DNA from: JACVRW01 sp963728495
GTDB lineage: Bacteria; Actinomycetota; Thermoleophilia; Solirubrobacterales; Thermoleophilaceae
Direction of reading: 5' to 3'
DNA: 64,000 nucleotides
NCBI GenBank assembly: GCA_963728495.1
Contig: CAVSKI010000007.1
Location: forward strand, 496,001 to 560,000
The position numbers and the translations under genes were made by a program. Within the stretch, counting starts at the first letter, position 1, and the number at the start of each line of letters is the position of its first letter. Under the pieces are notes generated by a model. That model saw only the letters and a program-made list of their open reading frames with translations. It did no database searches and was not told the DNA's origin. Of the stretch, positions 1 to 6,870 are shown in pieces.

Positions 1-1120
1 CAGACCCGTGGAAAACGCACCCCTTGGAGCCGACGGCGACGGTGTGGGCCTCGAGGCCGCCCTCGGATATCACCGCGTCGCAACCCGCTACCAGGCGGTC
101 ATTGAGGGCGAACAGATGCTCATAGGCGTCGGGAGTCAGGACCTCGAACAGGTTCGCTCGCGTGGACGCCAGGCCAAGTGGATTGCCGTTGAAGGTGCCG
201 AAGTGCAGGACCGCCTCCTCCTCGGCGGCGGCTCCGACCTCCTCGCTCATCCCGATCGCGCCCGTGGGTAGCCCGCCGCCCAGCGCCTTGGCCAGGATCA
301 CCATGTCCGGCTGCACGCCGAACCGCTCCACCGCGCCGCCCGCGGCAATCGACAGGCCGGTCTTGACCTCGTCGAATACCAGGAGCACCCCGTGGCGGCG
401 GGTGATCTCGCGCACCGCCTCCAGGTAGCCGTCGTGAGGAAGGGCGAGGCCGACGTGGGTCATGACGCCCTCCAGGATCACGCACGCCGGCGCGTGCCCG
501 TCTCGCTCCAGCTCGTAGATCCGCCGCTCGACGGCCTCGGCGTCGTTGAACTCGATGGCGTGTACGCGATCTGTGGTCCCCGCCGGGATGCCCTGTTCGT
601 AGCCCGCCCCCACGCCGACCATGAGGGCGTCGTAGTGCCCGTGATAGGTGCCGAGCACCTTTATGACGTCGTCATGGCCCGTGACTGCGCGTGCGATCCG
701 GATCGCGCCCATCGCCGACTCCGTGCCCGAGTTGGTGAGGCGCCAGCGCGCGAGCCTGAAGCGCCGGGCCAATTCCTCGGCCACCACGACCGCGTCCTCG
801 GTGGGCGCGGCGAAGTGAGTGCCGCGCCCGAGGCGTTCGGCCACCGCTGCCCCGATGGCCGGATGGGCGTGGCCCTGGAGCATCGTGCTGAAGCCGTTGT
901 GAAAGTCGAAGTACTCGTTGCCGTCGACATCCCAGACGCGCTGCCCCTCGCCGTGACTGAGGTAGATCGGCCATGGCGCTCGGGCCTGATAGGAGGACGC
1001 CACTCCGCCGGCCAGTACCTTCTCGGCCCGCGCGAACGCCGCGGCCGAGGCGGGCGTGCGCTCGTCGAGCAAAGCGGATTCGCGCTCGCTCAGCCGGCGA
1101 ATTTGCTCGGCCTGACCCAT
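1..1120 (-). CDS. Class III aminotransferase of the glutamate-1-semialdehyde aminomutase (HemL-like) family, 3' end outside the window
   Basis: PLP-dependent fold-type I aminotransferase. The reverse strand reads MGQAEQIRRLSERE at the start, then a GGVASSYQ segment and a WDVDGNEYFDF motif typical of GSA aminomutases, later FDEVKTG and the PLP-lysine region ILAKALGGGLPTGAIG near 270-300. HemL moves the amino group of glutamate-1-semialdehyde to make 5-aminolevulinate for tetrapyrroles, but GGVASSYQ replaces the GGVNSPVRA of true HemL, so a related amino-acid aminomutase or aminotransferase is equally possible. The C-terminus runs off the left edge. An in-frame GTG at 1159 could give a 13-residue longer protein. 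It is divergent from the gene at 1181. Confidence 0.8.
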   Translation of the reverse strand, partial: MGQAEQIRRLSERESALLDERTPASAAAFARAEKVLAGGVASSYQARAPWPIYLSHGEGQRVWDVDGNEYFDFHNGFSTMLQGHAHPAIGAAVAERLGRGTHFAAPTEDAVVVAEELARRFRLARWRLTNSGTESAMGAIRIARAVTGHDDVIKVLGTYHGHYDALMVGVGAGYEQGIPAGTTDRVHAIEFNDAEAVERRIYELERDGHAPACVILEGVMTHVGLALPHDGYLEAVREITRRHGVLLVFDEVKTGLSIAAGGAVERFGVQPDMVILAKALGGGLPTGAIGMSEEVGAAAEEEAVLHFGTFNGNPLGLASTRANLFEVLTPDAYEHLFALNDRLVAGCDAVISEGGLEAHTVAVGSKGCVFHGS

Positions 1121-1180
1121 CCCGCCAGCCTTGCTCAGGGGGGTGAAGGAGTCAAGCACCGGAGCTAAGCTTTCGTCCTG

Positions 1181-1576
1181 ATGGAGCCACCGAGGGAAAC
1201 GCTGCAGGGAGGGCAGCTGCTCGTGGCCGTCTCGGCCGAGCTGGTCACCATCTTCCGGGAGTTCCTGGGCAAGGGCCCCGAGCGCTGCAAGACCTATTGG
1301 GCGGGCAGCGACATGTTGGTGGTGCTGCTGGCCGGCGGCTTCTCGGTGGCCGAGCAGACGCTCTTCGCGGCGGGGCGGGGCGCGGCGGTGCAGGAGTCGC
1401 GCATCGCCCTCCAGGAGACGCTCGCCGAGCGGATGGGGGGGACGGTGGAGGAGCTCACCGGCCGTAAGGTCGTCGCGTTTCTCTCCGCCTCCCACCAGGA
1501 GCCCGACCTGAGCGCCGAGCTGTTCCTGCTCGAGCCCCTGGAGCCCGACAGCCCATTGGCGTCAAGCGGCGACTGA
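1181..1576 (+). CDS. DUF2294 / MpsC-family protein
   Basis: A 131-residue soluble protein with the DUF2294 signature: an FREFLGKGPERCKTYW core, then GRKVVAFLSASHQEPDLSAE near the C-terminus, closely following the family consensus. The Pfam family is named for a proposed Na+-dependent membrane-potential system (MpsC), but its biochemical role is not settled. No signal peptide or membrane segment is visible. Its 3' end overlaps the convergent sigma-factor gene by 15 bases, and a second divergent DUF2294 gene lies on the other side of that sigma gene, so the three probably belong together. The ATG has only a weak ribosome-binding site. Confidence 0.8.
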   Translation: MEPPRETLQGGQLLVAVSAELVTIFREFLGKGPERCKTYWAGSDMLVVLLAGGFSVAEQTLFAAGRGAAVQESRIALQETLAERMGGTVEELTGRKVVAFLSASHQEPDLSAELFLLEPLEPDSPLASSGD

Positions 1577-2311
1577 GGCCGTCTCGAGCCGCTGGAGGGC
1601 GCGTTTGAGCAATCGCGACACGTGCATCTGCGAGTAGCCGATCAGCGCGCCGATCTCGCGCTGAGTGAGATCGTGCATGAAGCGCAGCTCCAGCACCTCT
1701 CGCTCGGATCTCGGCAGCGTCTTCCAGCTGGCGGCGATGGCGTCGCGACTCTCGGCCAGCTCGTACCCCGAGTCCTCCTCTCCGAGGAGGTCCACAAGCG
1801 AGCCGCCATCTTCATTGTCGCGCCCTGTGGGTGCGTCGAGGGAGGTGGTGTCGTAGCTCATGGCCACCTCCTGGGTTTCCAGCACCTGCTCGGTTGCACA
1901 GCCGAGGGCCATGGCCACTTCGCGGACCGACGGCGAGCGGCCCAGGCTCTTGGTCAGCGCCTCCGTCTCACGACTCATGGCCAGCGTTCGCTCCTGCAGC
2001 AAGCGCGGCACGTGCAGCGCCCAGCTCTTGTCGCGGAAGTGGCGCTTGAGCTCACCCAAGATCGTGGGCGCGGCGTAGCTGGTGAACTTCGTGCCCCGTC
2101 CCGGCTCGAAGCGGTCGATGGCCTTGAGCAGGCCGAGGCTCGCCACCTGCAACAGGTCGTCGAACGGCTCGTCCATATAGGCGTAGCGCAACGCGAGGTC
2201 ACGGGCAAAGGGCAGGTAGCGCTCCACCAGCTCTTCCCGCGCCGCGTTGTCGCCGTCCTCGTGGTAGCGCGCGACCAGCTCGGCCTCGGCGAGCCGATCG
2301 TCGCCGTTCAT
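1562..2311 (-). CDS. SigB/SigF-family alternative RNA polymerase sigma factor
   Basis: A 249-residue group 3 sigma-70 factor. Region 2 is seen in ERYLPFARDLALRY and DLLQVASLGLLKAIDRFEP (about residues 28-70), with FTSYAAPTILGELKRHFRD following; region 3 in HVPRLLQERTLAMSRE; region 4 helix-turn-helix in LTQREIGALIGYSQMHVSRL near the C-terminus. This is the SigB/SigF/SigG type used for general stress in actinobacteria. No anti-sigma (RsbW) or anti-anti-sigma gene is adjacent, so control must be elsewhere or by another means. DUF2294 genes sit on both sides. The 172-base leader contains an element shared with the region before 3299. Confidence 0.93.
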   Translation of the reverse strand: MNGDDRLAEAELVARYHEDGDNAAREELVERYLPFARDLALRYAYMDEPFDDLLQVASLGLLKAIDRFEPGRGTKFTSYAAPTILGELKRHFRDKSWALHVPRLLQERTLAMSRETEALTKSLGRSPSVREVAMALGCATEQVLETQEVAMSYDTTSLDAPTGRDNEDGGSLVDLLGEEDSGYELAESRDAIAASWKTLPRSEREVLELRFMHDLTQREIGALIGYSQMHVSRLLKRALQRLETASVAA

Positions 2312-2336
2312 CAGGGGCTTGCAGGGGTTCAGAAGA

Positions 2337-2387
2337 ATGTCGGGTACTCCTCGTCGATGCTCAACTGCTGACGACAGGAAGTCCGAC
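2337..2387 (-). promoter_or_regulatory. Conserved leader element, copy A (upstream of the sigma factor)
   Basis: On the minus strand this stretch begins TCGGACTTC, continues TGTCGTCAG, then AGCATCGACGAG and ends ACCCGACAT, 25 bases before the sigma-factor ATG. A near-identical string lies on the plus strand at 3071-3117. CTG-TCGT-CAG can form a small hairpin, extended past one mismatch. The match is noncoding in copy B, so it is probably a DNA or RNA regulatory site. Function unknown. Confidence 0.5.
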
Positions 2388-2483
2388 GGCTCAACGGCCC
2401 TGACCCGACCGGCGAGCGCCCCCTTCGGGACTGCGCGGCCAGTGTCCCCACTTCAGGGACACCGCCGTAGATGGGTTATAGCA

Positions 2484-2849
2484 TCACTCGGGCGCGAGCA
2501 CGAAGACTTCTGTCGCGATGTCGTGCACGGCGTCGAAGCCGCTGATTGCGGCCAGCACGCCTCGACCCATGGCCTCGCCCACGACAGAACGGAACATGTC
2601 GTCCGTGGCGCTCTGCCACTGCATCCGGTTCACGAGCACCGAGTCGTTGCGGCCGTCCTCGACCATCGCCTTCTCGACCGGGGTGAAAACGTCGCGCAGG
2701 AGGGTCGTGACCACATCTCCGTTGATGAACGTCTCCGTGTGCAGAGGCCCCTTTCCGTACCTGTCGAGGTAGAGGCGCTCCACGGCAGCCGACACCCTTC
2801 CACTTACTGCGTCACCGGTCGGTGGACCTGAGAGTTGATCCTTAACCAC
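2484..2849 (-). CDS. DUF2294 / MpsC-family protein, second copy
   Basis: About 121 residues with the DUF2294 core: VERLYLDRYGKGPLHTETF, then VFTPVEKAMVEDGR and ISGFDAVHDIATEVFVLAPE at the end, aligning along the whole length of the 1181-1576 protein but quite diverged (the usual KVVAFMSASH segment is GVLAAISGFD). I start it at GTG 2849, which has GAGAGG nine bases upstream; longer in-frame starts at ATG 2885 and 2972 add low-complexity residues that are not family-like. It lies upstream of, and on the same strand as, the sigma gene, and could be co-transcribed with it or separated by the leader element at 2337-2387. An ACTCCT/AGGAGT inverted repeat lies at 2865-2880. Confidence 0.72.
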   Translation of the reverse strand: MVKDQLSGPPTGDAVSGRVSAAVERLYLDRYGKGPLHTETFINGDVVTTLLRDVFTPVEKAMVEDGRNDSVLVNRMQWQSATDDMFRSVVGEAMGRGVLAAISGFDAVHDIATEVFVLAPE

Positions 2850-3070
2850 GGGGGCTGCCTCTCGACTCCTCCATAGGAGTGACATCGCAAGGTGGAGGAG
2901 AAGGGAGCTCCCGACGAGGTCGCAATGAGCATAGCGCTCCCCCTGCTGTGCCGCGAATGGGTGCGCGGCCATGCCCCGCTCTTGTCGTGGTGCGCCAGAT
3001 GGGGTGACAGACCGGTCTCATCGGGTACCTTCTGTCACGGCGGGGGTCCGGCCTGAGAGCCGGCGGGCAG

Positions 3071-3117
3071 TCGGACTTCTGGTCGTCAGAAGCAGCATCG
3101 ACGAGAGGACCCGGCAT
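3071..3117 (+). promoter_or_regulatory. Conserved leader element, copy B (upstream of the small-protein cluster)
   Basis: Plus-strand TCGGACTTC, GTCGTCAG, AGCATCGACGAG and ACCCGGCAT match the sigma leader (2387 down to 2337) at roughly 40 of 47 positions. CTTCTG-GTCGT-CAGAAG forms a perfect 6-bp hairpin. It sits about 180 bases before the ATG at 3299. The rest of the 450-base gap 2850-3298 shows no convincing gene; a GGGTAC box at 3023-3028 is noted but has no matching -35. Confidence 0.5.
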
Positions 3118-3298
3118 CACCCCAGAAGCGCCTGCCGAATCGACGCTGCCCGCCCTTGCCGACGGCAGCATCCCCGAGCACCTCAGCGACGGCCCGGCGC
3201 ACCCACACGGGACGGGCTGAGCGCTCCGTTACCAACCACCTAAGGCGAGGACGCGCTTCTACCGCGCCCCGCCTCATCAGCGAGACAGGAGAGCACCC

Positions 3299-3487
3299 AT
3301 GGAGATCCCCAAGGAGAAGATCCTCGAGCTGCTGCGCAGCCGGGGCGACAACGACAAGGCCGACCAGGCCGACCAAGAGCTCCCCGACAAGGTGGACACC
3401 GAGCGCGACTCGGGTCTGCTGTCGAAGTTCGGAATCGACCCCTCCGAGCTGCTGGGAAAGCTCGGCGGAAACATCCCCGGCCTCTAA
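3299..3487 (+). CDS. Small conserved protein of unknown function (62 aa)
   Basis: MEIPKEKILELLRSRGDNDK opens a 62-residue charged protein, ending GIDPSELLGKLGGNIPGL. AGGAGA lies nine bases before the ATG, a good ribosome-binding site, and codon usage matches the neighbours, so I take it as real. No signal peptide or membrane segment. The N-terminal helix is amphipathic and the middle (QADQELPDKVDTERD) is acidic. It starts a run of three plus-strand genes with a membrane protein and an acidic repeat protein. Such small proteins recur in related actinobacteria as far as I recall, but no function is known. Confidence 0.7.
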   Translation: MEIPKEKILELLRSRGDNDKADQADQELPDKVDTERDSGLLSKFGIDPSELLGKLGGNIPGL

Positions 3488-3505
3488 GCCGCATCGGAGA
3501 TATAG

Positions 3506-4114
3506 ATGGCTCAGAGCACGCAGTACGAGCAGTCAGAGGGCCGTAGCCGGCCCACCGAGCGGACCGGCAAGGACGAGCTCAAGCACACGCGAGCGCGTCA
3601 GCGCGAGGAGTACGGCGGCTTCAACCTCGGGGCGGCGTTCTTCGGATGGCTGGTGGCCACCGGGCTCGCGGTGATGTTGATAGCCATTCTCGGGGCCGCG
3701 GGCGCGGCGATCGGGCTCACCGAGCTGAGCGAGTCCGAGGCCAACAACAGCGCCGGGACCATAAGCATCGTCGGCGGGGCCCTGCTGATCGTGGTCCTGG
3801 CCGTGGCCTACTACGCCGGCGGCTACGTGGCCGGGCGGCTGTCACGCTTCGACGGCGCGCGCCAAGGGCTCGGCACCTGGCTCATGGGGCTGGTGGTGAC
3901 GATCCTGCTCGCCGTGGCCGGAGCGGTGCTGGGCTCGGAGTACAACATTCTCCAGCGCCTCGACCTGCCTCGAATTCCGATCGACGAGGGATCGCTGTCC
4001 ACCGGTGGCCTGATCGCTCTCGGCGCGGTCCTGCTGGCCACCCTCGTGGCCGCGATCCTCGGCGGCAAGCTGGGCGAGCGCTACCACCGAAAGGTGGATC
4101 GGGCCGGTCTCTGA
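3506..4114 (+). CDS. Multi-pass membrane protein (TIGR04086/YrzE-like)
   Basis: A 202-residue protein: a hydrophilic, charged N-terminal tail of about 45 residues (many R, K, E), then four predicted membrane helices around LAVMLIAILGAAGAAIG, ALLIVVLAVAYYAGGYVAG, LMGLVVTILLAVAGAVLG and GLIALGAVLLATLVAAILGG, and a short basic tail KLGERYHRKVDRAGL. The YYAGGYVAGRLSRFDG segment with a small-residue-rich helix resembles the TIGR04086 membrane family. Function unknown. It is 18 bases after the 62-aa gene and probably co-transcribed. Confidence 0.72.
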   Translation: MAQSTQYEQSEGRSRPTERTGKDELKHTRARQREEYGGFNLGAAFFGWLVATGLAVMLIAILGAAGAAIGLTELSESEANNSAGTISIVGGALLIVVLAVAYYAGGYVAGRLSRFDGARQGLGTWLMGLVVTILLAVAGAVLGSEYNILQRLDLPRIPIDEGSLSTGGLIALGAVLLATLVAAILGGKLGERYHRKVDRAGL

Positions 4115-4207
4115 CGAGCCCTCGGTTTGCGATCAAACTGGCCGGGCAGGAGGATCCCGGAAGCGGCGTAGGCAAGCGCCGTACTCAACCACCGAAAGGA
4201 CACGCAA

Positions 4208-4438
4208 ATGGCCGAAGAACGTGATCGACCAGCCAAGCCCGAGCAGCCCCGAGAGGGAGGCTTCGAGGAAGGCCAGGAGACTCAGCCCGACGACGAGCAC
4301 GTCGGACAGTTCAGCGAGGGCAACGAGAAGCTGCCCGACGACGACAGTGTCGGGCGCTTCAGCGAAGGACAGGAGGAGCTGCCCAACGAGGACCGCGAGG
4401 GGCAGTTCAGCGACAGCGTCGAGGAGGAGGACGTCTAG
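4208..4438 (+). CDS. Small acidic protein made of four 16-residue repeats
   Basis: A 76-residue protein with a GAAAGGA ribosome-binding site seven bases before the ATG. After a 16-residue head (MAEERDRPAKPEQPRE) come four units with an exact 16-residue period, beginning GGFEEGQETQPDDE, GQFSEGNEKLPDDD, GRFSEGQEELPNED and GQFSDSVEEEDV (the last is cut short). The pattern is G-x-F-S/E-E/D-G-x-E-x-x-P-D/N-D/E-D. It lacks cysteine and is expected to be disordered and strongly acidic. It ends two bases before the end of the convergent AraC-type gene. Function unknown; a hydration, protein-protection or surface role is only a guess. Confidence 0.72.
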   Translation: MAEERDRPAKPEQPREGGFEEGQETQPDDEHVGQFSEGNEKLPDDDSVGRFSEGQEELPNEDREGQFSDSVEEEDV

Positions 4439-4440
4439 GG

Positions 4441-4830
4441 CTAGGAGGCTCTGGCGAGCAGGCCGCCCTCGAAGTTCCTCCGGAATCGCTGCCCCCCCGC
4501 GGCGTAGGCGCGCGGGGACATCCCGTACCGGTGGTTGAAGGCCTTGGTGAACGGCGCGTGGTCGCTATAGCCGACGCGACGCGCGATCGCGCCCACCGGG
4601 AGGTCGGTTCCGCGCAGCAGCCGTGCGGCCACCTCGAGCCTGCGGGCTCGCAGCTCGGCGCTGAAGCTCAGCTCGCCGTGTTCGGCGAACGCTCGTTGCA
4701 GTGCACGCTCCGAGGCGCCGATGCGACGCGCCACGTCGGGCAAACGCAGGTTGGCGGCGTACTCGCGCCCGATGATGGCGAGTGCCTCGACGTAGAGCAT
4801 GTGGCGGGCTTCCTGAGTGGTCATCACCAA
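4441..4830 (-). CDS. AraC-family transcriptional regulator, DNA-binding domain only
   Basis: 129 residues consisting almost wholly of the double helix-turn-helix of AraC/XylS regulators: LPDVARRIGASERALQRAF is the first HTH, and VGAIARRVGYSDHAPFTKAF with the following GMSPRAYA is the second. There is no N-terminal effector-binding domain, so it is closer in size to MarA/SoxS-like proteins. Possible starts are ATG 4830 or ATG 4824. Its target is unknown; the divergent DUF3352 gene is the obvious candidate, with about 107 bases between the starts. Confidence 0.85.
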   Translation of the reverse strand: MVMTTQEARHMLYVEALAIIGREYAANLRLPDVARRIGASERALQRAFAEHGELSFSAELRARRLEVAARLLRGTDLPVGAIARRVGYSDHAPFTKAFNHRYGMSPRAYAAGGQRFRRNFEGGLLARAS

Positions 4831-4937
4831 TAAGACAGGAGCCGGTCGGCTGAAAGTTACGAAGATTCGGCTTCTGCATGGTCAGTACGGAGCCGAGCAG
4901 CAGTTCGGGTCATACGGGCCCAGCTACAGTGCGCTCG

Positions 4938-6428
4938 ATGCGGCGTTCACTCGGGTTGGCGGCCACCCTGTGCGTGCTTGCGGCCGGGCTCGGTTGCGGC
5001 GGTGACGACAACGCCAGCGGGCCGCTCGAGTCGGCGCTGTCATACGTGCCCGCGGACACACCGTTCGTGGTTGCGGTGGACACCGACCTCGAGGGTGGCC
5101 AGTACGAATCGCTGCAGGCCATCCTCGACCGCTTCCCGGGCGGGATCCGGCTGGATGACCTGCTGGGCGGCCAGCTGGACGGTGGGGAGGACGGCGTCAG
5201 CTTCGCGAAGGATGTGAAGCCACTGCTCGGCAACCCTGCGGTGATCAGCGCCACCGACGTCACCTCATTCCTCTCCGACTCCGATGACGACTTCGTTGCC
5301 GTGCTCGAGGTCGAGGACCCCGAGGCCCTCGACCGCCTGATCGACAAGACGAAGCCTCAGGAACAGGGCGACGTGGCGGGTGCGAAGGTCTACGACGACG
5401 ACGGTACGGTCTTCGCGGTCAAGGACGACACGCTGGTGTTCGGTGGGTCCCAGCGGCTTCTCGAGGCAGCGCTGGAGCGCTCGGACGCGGGCGAAGGCAT
5501 GGACGCAGGCCGCTTCGACGACGGTCTCGAGGGCCTGCCCGACGAGGCGCTGGCACGAGTCTTCCTCGACGTGCAGGCCCTGCTGGACCAGGATCCGGAA
5601 ACCGAGGGCGCCCGCAAGGTCGAGTGGGTCGGTGCGCTGCGGACGATGGGCCTGACGGCGTCGGTCGAGGACGACTCCGCCAACGTCGAGTTCAACCTGA
5701 AGGCCGAGGGCGATCTGACCGACGAGGACCTGCCGCTGGCCGCCGGGGACGAGGCTCCGGCGCTGGTGCGCGAGGAGGGCGAGATCAGCTTCGGCATCCG
5801 AGATCCCCGCCAGATCGTGACCTTCGTCGAAGCGGCGCTGCAGGCCCTGGAGCCGCAGGACTTCGGCGACTACGAGACCGGCAAGCGGGCCATCTCGCAA
5901 CAGCTCGGCGTGGATGTGGACGAGGACATCTTCGGCCAGTTGACGGGTGACATGTCGCTGACCGTGGCTCTGAACGGCTCGTTCGGCGCGCGGGTGGAGG
6001 TCGAATCGCCCGCCGCGTTCGCCGACACCGTGGACGAGGTGGCCCGGGCGTTGCCCCAACTCGGATCGGGACTCGGCGTGACCGAGGTACGCCGAAACGG
6101 CAACCTCTACGAGGCCCAGCTCGCAGATGGCGGACGTTTCTTCTTCGGGATGCGCAACGGGGTGTTCGTGGCCGCGAGCGAAGCCGCCCGGGCGCTCGAG
6201 CTCGCAGCCGCGGAGCCGAGCCCGGTGGACGGCGCCGAGGGCTCCCTGGTCATGGCCGCCGACGCCGAGCAGGTGGCGCTTCAGGCCATCGAGCAGCTAG
6301 GCCCCCAGCTGGGGTTCGGCGGCCTGCTGGGCGGCGGGCTGTTCGCCCGGCCGCTGGAGGACCTGAGCGGCTCGGTCTCCTCGAGCACGGACGGCATGCG
6401 AGGGCGCTTCAGCCTGACGCTGGATTAG
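4938..6428 (+). CDS. DUF3352 family lipoprotein
   Basis: About 496 residues. I start at ATG 4938 because it gives MRRSLGLAATLCVLAAGLGC, a lipoprotein-type signal with the cysteine at residue 20; an upstream in-frame ATG at 4878 adds 20 hydrophilic residues before the signal. The body shows the DUF3352 layout: SYVPADTPFVVAVDTD near the N-terminus, a KDVKPLLGNPAVISAT region, VYDDDGTVFAVKDDTLVFGG, then LPDEALARVFLDVQALLDQD and a second half ending SSTDGMRGRFSLTLD. Rich in acidic residues, as expected for an exported protein. Function unknown. A paralogue lies at 50557-52083. Confidence 0.85.
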   Translation: MRRSLGLAATLCVLAAGLGCGGDDNASGPLESALSYVPADTPFVVAVDTDLEGGQYESLQAILDRFPGGIRLDDLLGGQLDGGEDGVSFAKDVKPLLGNPAVISATDVTSFLSDSDDDFVAVLEVEDPEALDRLIDKTKPQEQGDVAGAKVYDDDGTVFAVKDDTLVFGGSQRLLEAALERSDAGEGMDAGRFDDGLEGLPDEALARVFLDVQALLDQDPETEGARKVEWVGALRTMGLTASVEDDSANVEFNLKAEGDLTDEDLPLAAGDEAPALVREEGEISFGIRDPRQIVTFVEAALQALEPQDFGDYETGKRAISQQLGVDVDEDIFGQLTGDMSLTVALNGSFGARVEVESPAAFADTVDEVARALPQLGSGLGVTEVRRNGNLYEAQLADGGRFFFGMRNGVFVAASEAARALELAAAEPSPVDGAEGSLVMAADAEQVALQAIEQLGPQLGFGGLLGGGLFARPLEDLSGSVSSSTDGMRGRFSLTLD

Positions 6429-6455
6429 CGCGGCCGGCCCTCCGCCCGGCGGCCT

Positions 6456-6687
6456 TTAACTACTGCAACCAAGGCCGGGGATCTGCTGGAGCTGTCACTC
6501 CTGTCGCGGTGCTGTAACACCGCCGGGTGCGCCGACCGTGCCGCCGCGCCTGCGCTCTGCCGAGTGTCGGATTGTGCATCTATGAGGTGCATAACTTGAC
6601 ACTCGATCAATGGCCTAGCGACCGCGTTACAGCAGCGTGACAAGGCCAACAGCACGGTCGCATCCACCCCTTATTTGCCGCCGTTGG
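6456..6687. repeat. Palindromic intergenic element, copy 1
   Basis: Nested inverted repeat filling the gap between convergent genes. Outer left arm ACTGCAACCAAGGCCGG (6462-6478); inner left arm TGTCGCGGTGCTGTAACACC (6502-6521); central palindrome with GAGTGTC (6562-6568) pairing with GACACTC (6598-6604) around two TGCA motifs; inner right arm CGCGTTACAGCAGCGTGAC (6624-6642) followed by AAGG; outer right arm CCACCCCTTATTTGCCGCCG (6664-6683). The same arms recur in copies 2 and 3 while the centre differs. Confidence 0.75.
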
Positions 6688-6732
6688 ACGCCGGCGCCGC
6701 CGAGCGGCCGCTCGCGCAGCGCCAGCCGAGCA

Positions 6733-6854
6733 GTCGACGCTTCGCCCCCTAGCTAGGGGTGCAGGAGACCACCAAGGCAAGGGGTGACGTGAACCCGCGT
6801 TACGGCAGCGTGACGAGGGCGCCAAAACAGGGCCGCGCCCACCCACGAACGACA
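6733..6854. repeat. Palindromic intergenic element, half copy adjacent to copy 1
   Basis: Contains the centre and right half only: GTCGACGCTTCGCCCC-CTAG-CTAGGGG (a perfect CCCCTAGCTAGGGG palindrome at 6746-6759), then the inner right arm CGCGTTACGGCAGCGTGAC (6797-6815) with GAGGGC, then CGCCCACCCACGAAC. The left arms are missing, and the right arm of copy 1 lies about 45 bases before it. Together copy 1 and this half copy fill the 442-base gap 6429-6870; no gene is seen there. Confidence 0.65.
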
Positions 6855-6870
6855 CCGCATGGAGCGCGTC

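Noticed and set aside
3023..3028. GGGTAC box as a SigB-type -10 element
   Set aside because: No -35 (GNNT) lies at the correct 14-16 base spacing; a similar box at 2342-2347 points away from the sigma gene.
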